Of a DNA stretch of 64,000 bases, positions 56,499 through 64,000 are shown piece after piece. The stretch spans positions 16,058,001 through 16,122,000 of the forward strand of contig NC_134161.1 of assembly GCF_033958435.1 (NCBI RefSeq). The letters run 5' to 3'. This DNA is from Carettochelys insculpta (lineage: Eukaryota > Chordata > Testudines > Carettochelyidae). The position numbers and the translations under genes were made by a program. The notes beneath the pieces are model-generated. The model saw nothing but the letters and a program-made list of their open reading frames with translations. It ran no database searches and was not told where the DNA came from. Every line of letters starts with the position of its first letter. The stretch's first letter is position 1.

Positions 56499-56644
56499 CT
56501 GGATGCTGAAGCTCTGGGATTGTATGAAGGGCAGTGTAATGTTCTTGTAATCTTCCCCAGTCTCACGGATGAGATACACCTCTTGACGCAGATATTTCTG
56601 AAGATGTTTCTCTGTGGCAGGGTACACCACTGTGGTTTTTATCT
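56499..56644 (-). CDS. DCPS: DCPS exon 3 (scavenger decapping enzyme, internal exon)
   Basis: Reading the minus strand after an acceptor ending TTCCAG, the exon carries two bases of a split codon and then 48 codons, ending at a donor that reads GTATAG. The peptide includes [16 protein letters not shown] and [14 protein letters not shown], which closely match the part of vertebrate DCPS linking the domain-swapped N-terminal region to the C-terminal HIT-fold region. DCPS hydrolyses the m7GpppN cap left after 3'-to-5' mRNA decay, releasing m7GMP, and acts as a homodimer in nucleus and cytoplasm. A second AG lies two bases into the exon, so the acceptor could shift by 2 bp. The preceding exons, about 125 residues in the human protein, were not found in the remaining 7.3 kb to the right and should lie outside the window. 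Confidence 0.95.
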
Positions 56645-57494
56645 CTGGAAATAAATATGTTTACAACGTTACAGTCAGAAGAGACGAAATTGAAGTTGCA
56701 TCCTGTCTGATGAATTCTCTCTTATTTTTGTTGACCACTATGATAACAGATTGCAGAAATGATTTCCAAGGTAGTGAGAGACTTTCAAAAATATCACCAG
56801 AGCACTATTCCCTAGAGCTCATTTGTATCAAGACAAGTTCACTCAGTCCTGCATGCTGAAGAGAATCAGTTGACAAAACAGTTTGAGTGCATATTTCCAG
56901 CAAAGGCTGGATTCACCTGACCATTTCCAAGGGAAGAGCCTGCCAATTAGATGAATACAATTAATACAACAGCGCTGCTTGTAAAATAGTTGTGTATCTA
57001 CAAGTGGATATGCACAGCAGGTGGCCAGTCTGGACTGCCTTGTTTTTGATTTTGCCACTTGGAATTCAGGTTTTTCTAAGTGGAAATTTGCCTTTGGAGC
57101 TCTGGAGGCAAAAAGGCCACCCTGGAGGGGAGTTCGCAGCAACAGAATTTTCACAGAATCCACCCACCCAGGGCAGAACAAAAGGAGGCAGGGTCTGAAC
57201 AGCTGCAACATGCCTCAGCTCTGCACATTGCAGCAGCTTCAAACAGCAAGAGACCTATGAACTCTTACCCCCCACTGACCCACTAACATTGCCCAGTCTC
57301 ACCCACACGGGAAGAGACAAAGGATGGGACACAGAGGGTTACAGGGGGATGCAACTGTCCTTCACCTTGTGTGAACCTGGCGCTCCCAGAGCCAGGACCT
57401 GCAAGATATGCTTAAATGGAACTGGAGGGCAACTCCTGATCCATTCTGACATAGTTGCTGAGTCTGCACTGCTGCAGCCCAGTTTATGCGATAC

Positions 57495-57800
57495 CAGGGG
57501 TCAGCAACCTTTCCGAAACAGAGGTCCAAAACTTTATCTTTTGACATCCATGTATGGGCTGGGGGCCAGTGATAATTTTTAAAGTCACTACTTACAACAG
57601 CTTCATTCATAAATACATTGGGATGCAGAGCTTTACTGTTTAGGTGCTGGTTGGTGGCATTAGCAGGTCTCTTGTTAATCCACAGGTGGCCTGGCTCTGA
57701 GCAAGCTCCTGGCTGCATGGGTGAGGAGGGGTGGGGCTGAGCTCCTGCCTTGCACGCTGATGTAAACTGGCTCGCGTGCCACTCTTGGCACCCCTCTGCT
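57495..57800. mobile_element. hAT-like repeat, one end recognisable
   Basis: Left end CAGGGGTCAGCAACCTTTCC is a hAT-type terminus. The right end is not identified with certainty; CCAATGGCTCCCAAACCTTT near 57805 may be its remnant. No transposase frame. Confidence 0.5.
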
Positions 57801-58539
57801 GCACCAATGGCTCCCAAACCTTTTAGCATAAGACATTTGCTGTTGGCTCAGTGTTTGAGGCTCCCTCCCTAGCTAAATGAAGGGTCTCTCTGCCATCTCC
57901 TTCCCACTTGCCAGTCAATGGTCCTTGCTCAACCTTCGCAGTACCTTCACATCTCCCCAAGTCTGAGGGTTTGCAACCAGCCAAAAAATGTACTGATACG
58001 AGAAGTCACTGAAAAAGCAGATTTTAAATCAGAGGAAAGAAACCCAAGTTGTGATCTCCCAGATTTATTTACTGCTACTTCTGCAATTCAACAATTATTT
58101 CACAGCTATACAATAAAAGTGCAAAGGCCTTGGGCTCCTTTGCGAGCAGTGCAGCTGGGCAGGGCTGGATTAAGGAAGAGTCTTTAGGGGCTGCAGCCTG
58201 GGGCTCTGGGCTAAAGGGGAGGAGCAAAAGGGCAAATCTTTTGCAGGGTCTGCTTAACTTGGTACCTGGGCTGCAGCCCCCATGTTCTGGCCCTGCTTGG
58301 CCAGGAGGGGGTGCAGCTCCATGCTCTGCCCTTCCACCTTGGCTGGAGCTGCAAGCGTAAGAAAGCTCCCCCACTTCCCTTCCCTGCAGGTGCAGCCTTC
58401 ACAGCTCCCATTGGCTGGAAATCAGGGCAAATGGGAACTGCAGGGGAGTGGTGCCTTCTGGCGAGTGCAGGGCAGCACACAGCACGACCCGTCCTTCCTC
58501 TATCCAGGCCTGCACCACAAAAAGAGCTCTTACCTGGAT

Positions 58540-58660
58540 TAGCTCCCTGCCCCACCACCCTCTGCCCCAGCCCTGAGCCCCTCCCACACCCTAAAACTCT
58601 GCTTACATCCCCCGCTGCACCCCACCCCTGCCCTGAGCTCCCTTCCACACTCCAAACTCT
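58540..58660 (-). repeat. C-rich relative of the 30280-30690 minisatellite
   Basis: CTGCCCCAGCCCTGAGCCCC and CACACCCTAAAACTCTGC, with CCCTGAGCTCCCTTCCACAC, is the complementary-strand form of the same phrase set. Confidence 0.6.
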
Positions 58661-58949
58661 AGCCTTGGGGATGCCCAGATGTCCCCTTCAGAATCTCTAC
58701 CTATGTCTTCATCTACCTACAGCCACCGATAGCACAAAGGCCCCCTCGCCCCCATGACTTAGCTGGGATAGGAAAGTGGCAAAGAGAAGATAACAGCCCC
58801 AGCATTTAATTGACAGTCTGCTTGCACTACCTGAAGCACACCTGGATGCTCTTGCAAGAGTCCACAGAGGAGCAAGAGAGCGCTCAGGTCTACCTATTCT
58901 TAGTCCGTTCTATGCCACAAGGGAGTGTGGAAAAGTCCTTTGATATCAG

Positions 58950-59294
58950 TACAGGTTGGACTTCTCTGGTCCAGCACCTGGGGTACCTGAGCAGTCCCCC
59001 AAGGAGGGAGTTTGACAGACCAGGGGAGATCAGGCCATTCCCAGCTGGCCCTGCTCCAGACAGTGGAGATTACTTCTCCCAGCAGCTGGTGGTTCTACAC
59101 CCCCAGGCTAGTAGGGCTCCCTGCTCCTGGCACTAGGGTATCTGTGTCTCCATAAGCTAGCAGGGCTCCCTGCCCCTAGTCAGCAATGGCTCCATTTTCA
59201 GCTGGCAGGGCTGCCTGCTGCCAGGCCAGCTGATCTCCAAGCTTTTAGTAGCATCTGTGGCTGGGGCTCTCTGATCCAGCAAGTTCAACCTGTA
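58950..59294. mobile_element. DNA transposon with CAGGTTGAACC-type ends but a different body
   Basis: TACAGGTTGGACTTCTCTGG at the left and GCAAGTTCAACCTGTA at the right form an inverted pair like copies 1 and 2, yet the interior, with repeated CTAGCAGGGCTCCCTGC-like phrases, does not match them. Confidence 0.6.
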
Positions 59295-60456
59295 GTCCAC
59301 TCCCTCGCTCATTCAGGCTGAGCAATGAGTACAACAATTAGAGTCTAGACCCCAGAGGGCCCCCCACACATACTGTTTCTAAGAAGGCATCTGAAGAACA
59401 GGGCAGGGTGGTGGCTCTTCTACTGCTTAACACCAGATGGACTGGAGAAAAGAAACCTTCACATTTAACTGTCACCTGCTATTCAAGTTTCCAGGGGCAA
59501 CATCTTTGCAGGAGAAAGGAGAGCAGAGAATATTGGACTTTCAATTAGGACACTGCCGCTGCGCCCCAGGGAGGTTCTCCTCCTCCAGTCTTTGATATCG
59601 GTCTCTGGCTAGTTTCTTTCTAGCCATGGCACTGCTAACACTTGACAAAGATGCACTGGAAGCCCTCCCATGGCAGAGAAAGTGCCCTTGGCAGAATCTT
59701 TAAGGTGGAGGCTGTTTTTTAAGTCTGAAAGCTTTGTCTGTAACCCCTGCTGGAAACAGACCTAGGCAACTGGGTGAAGTTCTCAGCAACTAGTCTTGGC
59801 AGAGAAAAAAGAGAGCTGTCTTTGTAACACACACAGAATTCTCTCCCATATGCTTATTCTTGATGATTTTCATTGCAGCCCCAAGTGCTCATTGTTATTT
59901 GTTCTGCTGAGCTTCGTCTCATGGACGTTCTTCTTAATCAATTTGATTTTCTCATACCCCCTTCAAAGCCTGGACATACCCTCCGTTGTGACTCTCAGCT
60001 TCTGGCCAGAGTCCCAGTGACAACCTCCTGACACAGGCTCCATACTTTCCTCTATTCAATACAATGCACATGAAAGAGCTGAAGAACTGCACATACAATG
60101 ATCTGACTAGCTCCTGACCTCCTGCCAACCAAACTCCCATTTTGTACTGCTCTGTTACATCCAAGTGAGCAGGACCTGTTGTTTGTTCAAAGAGTCATGT
60201 GAACTTACACTAATATGTAACTAATCACACATGACTCTTCTGCAGTCAGACCCACCAGAGGGTCTCAAAGTCTTAAGCCAGAGCTGCCTTTGAGTTCAGC
60301 ATGGATCTCTACGCACAGCAGTTGGGCCATCCTCTGCCCCTATGGCAATAGGCTTCCCCTTGACAAATCAGCATTACACTCCAAGGAAGATAAAAGGGAG
60401 AGCCTAAGTTAGTGATGCTACTACCACCATTAAGTTTGGTACAGATATGCACTTGG

Positions 60457-60712
60457 GCTATGTCTACCTACCAGGGTTGATCTTCCAGGGTTCGATTTTG
60501 CACATCTGGTAGGGACGCATGAAATAACTTCTCAGGGGTTGCAGTCAACCTCTGTACTCCTCACAACACTCAAGTTGTCAGGGAGATTGATGGGACAGTA
60601 AGGATGGCCAAGAAAGCTGAGCACAGATATGTTGATTCTAGCTTCACAACGGCTGTAGCTAGACCTGCGTATCCGCAGTCGACTTACTTGGCCTAGTGTA
60701 GATGCAGCCTTG
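60457..60712. mobile_element. hairpin-bearing short transposon, copy C
   Basis: Ends GGCTATGTCTACCTA and, reversed, GGCTGCATCTACACTA form a TIR pair. Shares CCAGGGTTCGATTTTGCACA and TTGCAGTCAACCTCTGTACT with copies A and B. The hairpin at about 60625-60675 is decayed. Confidence 0.75.
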
Positions 60713-61691
60713 GATGCTCCTTGCCGGAGAGAGGGAATGTGCGACTCCCTTGCCCATTCTCTCCCTGAAGAGCTTTGGCAGAGGGACTCCTGCCCACTGG
60801 ATCCCCAGGTGAATGAAAACAAAATGTGGATCCAGTTTGCGTACTCCCTGCCACAGATGCATCCAGTCTGGTTTCCTCCCAAAGACCGAGGCAAGGAAAG
60901 CAATCAGGCCCAGAGGATGAGACCTTGTGTGTATGAACATGAAGACATGACTCATCAAGGAGAGACATGGGAGCCAAAGAAAGCTGGAGAAAGTCTTATG
61001 TTGTATTATTCATAGAGAGAAGGCTCAGAGAAGGGCTACTTCAGTGATTCAATGACTGTTCCTCAACCCAGCTGTCATGCGGACAGTGTTTAGAGGGAGT
61101 TTACAGCTTGCTATGGAAAACCAGTTGCTGTTTATCTTGAGATTTAAATTCTTGGCATGTACTTACCAATGCATGATTGGGCATGTAGTCTGCTACTCAT
61201 ACAGTCTGAGAGCTTTGACCCCAGAGTCATGAGCAATGTATCCACCACAGCATTAAAACAAAGTAATAATAACCCCTGCTTTTAAGCCACTCAGCCTAGC
61301 ACAGAACCTACTAGAACACTGAGTACATAAGCAATCCTCTTGTTATAAAAACATGCAATGTTATGGAAAGTGGCTCTAAAATTTAATGAAGAAGATGGGA
61401 AAACAAAACCCTGAACCATGTTTGATCCCTTTTAAACAAAAGTGGAGGAGGAGAAGATGCAGTTTTCTTCACTCCCAGTCAGCGGTCAGGAACATTTCAA
61501 GGGAAACTCTTTTATCCAACTTAAAATATAGGGTCATCAGGTCCATATTTACTTTTTCAGCATGGATCATCACCACAAAAACTGCACAGCACCTCCCAGG
61601 TTAGATTTATGTCTTAAGACTGATGCTGACCATTTCATATATAAGTAAGGCAACATGGTTTAATGGCTAGGTTACAGAATGGTGAATAGAG

Positions 61692-62327
61692 CAGTAGTTT
61701 TCAACCAGTGTGCTGTGGCATACTGGTGTGCCGTGAGAACTGTCCAAGGGTGCCTTGAAATTTTGTAAACACGCGCCCCCCCAGTGGCTCTTTGCAGAGC
61801 CACCATGAAGGAAAATGCCGAGACCCCAGGAACTTGTTCGCACTGGAAGACAGCAGAAATGCTGCTACCTGACCTGAAGGAGCTGGTGGGAAGCCCACCC
61901 CTCACCTTGCTGTGGCAAGGGGGAGGAAGGAAGGGAGAGAGGGCAGGAGCCTGTTGAAGATGGGATGTGGTTTAAATGCTGTGTCCTGGCTCCAACGGGC
62001 TGGCAGGGAGGGGAGCTGCTTTCAATGGTTACTCAGTTCCACAGCATCCCTAGCATAGCACTATGTGGATTTTGACAAAATGTCTGTGCTTGGCACCTAA
62101 GGCAGTGTATGCTGGGGTGGATTTGAAACCTTAACGCGTTTGATCGCTGTTTAGCTTGTTGTGTGCACTGCTGTGCCGCAAACCTCTCTAGTAAGATGGT
62201 CACCCCAGTAAATGTAAGTAAATGTGTCATTTATGAGCAACCGATACAGCTGAAAAAAGTGAGTGTGCTGTGGAATTGCTTGTCTCGTTGAAGTGTGCTG
62301 TGTTACTGAACAGGTTGGAAACCACTG
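61692..62327. mobile_element. non-autonomous hAT transposon with target duplication
   Basis: The ends are CAGTAGTTTTCAACC at 61692 and, as reverse complement, CAGTGGTTTCCAACC at 62327, a 15-bp TIR pair with two mismatches that fits the CAG-start of hAT elements. The 8 bases outside each end are GAATAGAG (61684-61691) and GAACAGAG (62328-62335), seven of eight identical, matching the 8-bp duplication hAT transposases make. The 636-bp body has no transposase frame, so it depended on another element. Confidence 0.85.
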
Positions 62328-62394
62328 GAACAGAGAGATGCAAGTTTTAACTATCAGTCTAACATCATTTTACTAAACACTGACTGCATAATGG

Positions 62395-62975
62395 TAAAGG
62401 ATCAGAATGGGGCAACACATATGATTAGGGGTTTGGAACCATGCCACAAGGAGAGAGAGTGAAAAAAGATTGGAACTTTACTGTTTAGAAAAGGGGGGAT
62501 TAATGGGGATCTGATAGCAGTCCACAAAACCATGACAGGTATGGAGAAAGTGAAAAAGGAAAAGCTGTTCACTTGTCCCCATAAGAACTAGGGGTCACCA
62601 AATGAAATCAATGGGCAGCAGGTTTAAAATAAACAAAAGGAAGTTTTTTTTCCACACAGGGCACAGTTGGCCTGGGGAACTCCTGGCCAGAGGAGGTTGT
62701 GAGGACTAGGACTTTATCAGGGTTCAAAAAAGAACTAGATAAATTCATGGTGGATAGGTCCATCAGTGGCTATTATCTAGGATGGGTAGGAACAGTGTCC
62801 CTGGCCTTTGTTTGCCAGAGGCTGGAAATGGATGACAGGGGATGGATCACTTGATGATGACCTGTTCTGTTCACTCCCTCTGGGGCATCTGGCACTGGCC
62901 AATGGTGGAAGACAGGACACTGGACTAGATGGACCTCTGGTTTGACCCAGCCTGGCTGTTCTTATGTACATATAC
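62395..62975 (+). mobile_element. CR1 LINE 3' end
   Basis: GCAACACATATGATTAGGGG through TTCCACACAGGGCACAGTTG to CTGGACTAGATGGACCTCTG and TCTTATGTACATATACTG: the complete CR1 3' untranslated portion with a decayed ORF2 C-terminus. Confidence 0.88.
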
Positions 62976-64000
62976 TGAGCATATTTTATATATAGATGGG
63001 GTCTATATACACATGTTGAAGGTCTGAAAAACAAATATCTATTTTTCCTTAAAAGCAGGATTTAACATTTTTTAGGTCAGAGCTGCACAAGCTGGGAGAC
63101 AAGGCCTTTCTACTTCATACCAAGCCCAGCTTAATGAAATTCATAGGAAAATGCTGGTGACATGAAATATGAAAATGTGAATCACTTAGACACTCTGGCC
63201 TGATTCCCACCATACACATATCCAAATGGGATCAGTTTTCAGATGTTGGTTAGCCCGTCTCTGGATGAGGTAATAGCATAAGACATGGCTGTGACTTTGT
63301 TTAATCCTCATCAAACCAAGGTAGTTTAAAATAACACCCAAGACATGCAGCACAACAGCAATGTAGACAAAAATAGTCTGAAAAATTCAGCATTGCCAGA
63401 AGAGACTTTGGCATCTCAATTTCTTGCTTTCAAGAAAAGTTGCACATTCAAGATGTGGCAGACTTGGTCACTGGAGACTACTACTTCTTTTGCCATTTGG
63501 AAGGTGAAGTGCACTAGCATTTTTTGGAGAGCTCTCCTTTAAGCCCGGGCTTTCCAGGGCGGAGGACTGCACACCACTTGTGGCTCATTCCCCAACACTT
63601 AATCAAAGATTTGCCAATAAGAAACAGGAACCATTAGAGCTACGATTTCTGAATTGCTGCTTTCAGTGGAGATGTACTTTATACATTTCTAGAACTCAGT
63701 GCAGGGAAAAGGAAACAAAAACCCTTAAGGCACAGTGGTCAAAAATATAAGACGATGAAAGAAAGTGGAAGGAAGACTGTGGTTCATTAATGATCATTTC
63801 CCTTCTAAAGGTCTCATCTACTCCAGAACATCCTGAGACCACTAATTAACGTGCATGGCTAAAGTTAGACAAATAGTTTTAATACAGACCAAGTTCAGAC
63901 GCTGACTTCAGTGAGGTGTCTGGCACTCCAGATTTGGTATGAGGGGGATCCATTTGATTCACATTGAACAGCTTCACCTAGCCACAGCAATGGTTCTCTG

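Larger units (their letters stand above)
56645..64000 (-). other. DCPS intron 2 (part)
   Basis: Bounded on the left by the exon 3 acceptor and runs off the window. It holds hAT, CR1, hairpin-transposon and C-rich repeat copies as listed. I looked for a minus-strand frame resembling the DCPS exon 2 region (the ILEKTPF segment) and did not find it. Confidence 0.6.

Noticed and set aside
56645..64000. DCPS exons 1 and 2
   Set aside because: No minus-strand frame here resembles the conserved exon 2 segment. They are expected to the right of the window.

Overview
The window is vertebrate nuclear DNA, most likely from a turtle. The evidence is dense CR1 LINE debris, MIR-like SINE pieces, Penelope-like elements (PLEs), a DIRS-type retrotransposon and several turtle-style short inverted-repeat transposons, set around widely spaced host exons. 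There is no bacterial, phage, plasmid or CRISPR structure. The species cannot be fixed from the sequence alone.

Host genes. Four consecutive exons of DCPS, the scavenger mRNA-decapping enzyme, lie on the minus strand at 56499-56644, 50910-51023, 41491-41601 and 37307-37573. Each has AG acceptor and GT donor bases, and the phases join cleanly. Together they encode about 211 residues, including the cap-contact residues and the histidine triad. The first two exons must lie beyond base 64000. A CpG-rich island at about 27050-27960 lies some 9 kb past the DCPS 3' end. By conserved gene order in amniotes (DCPS followed by ST3GAL4 on the same strand) it is a plausible first exon and promoter of ST3GAL4, but no ST3GAL4 coding sequence is visible here.

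Mobile DNA. (1) 7189-9834: a nearly complete but frameshifted PLE with RT and GIY-YIG domains, bounded by inverted arms of about 275 bp. (2) 45361-49133: a DIRS retrotransposon in DCPS intron 4 with inverted terminal repeats and a textbook internal complementary region. Its coding part is deleted, frameshifted and mutated at the RT and RNase H active sites. (3) 10200-11100 and 32404-32775: two pieces of another non-LTR element family with a C2H2-like tail. (4) Many CR1 fragments. (5) Non-autonomous DNA transposons, one with clear 15-bp TIRs and an 8-bp target duplication (61692-62327), one family of hairpin-bearing elements, and one family with CAGGTTGAACC-type ends. (6) Solo, palindromic or truncated PLE ends.

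The observations most worth checking are hammerhead-ribozyme-like cores in at least four PLE terminal repeats, the DIRS internal complementary region that spells out the predicted circle junction, and the candidate ST3GAL4 promoter. Coding functions in the mobile elements are decayed; the only intact protein-coding host content seen is DCPS. Remaining stretches are intergenic or intronic sequence in which no gene is recognised.
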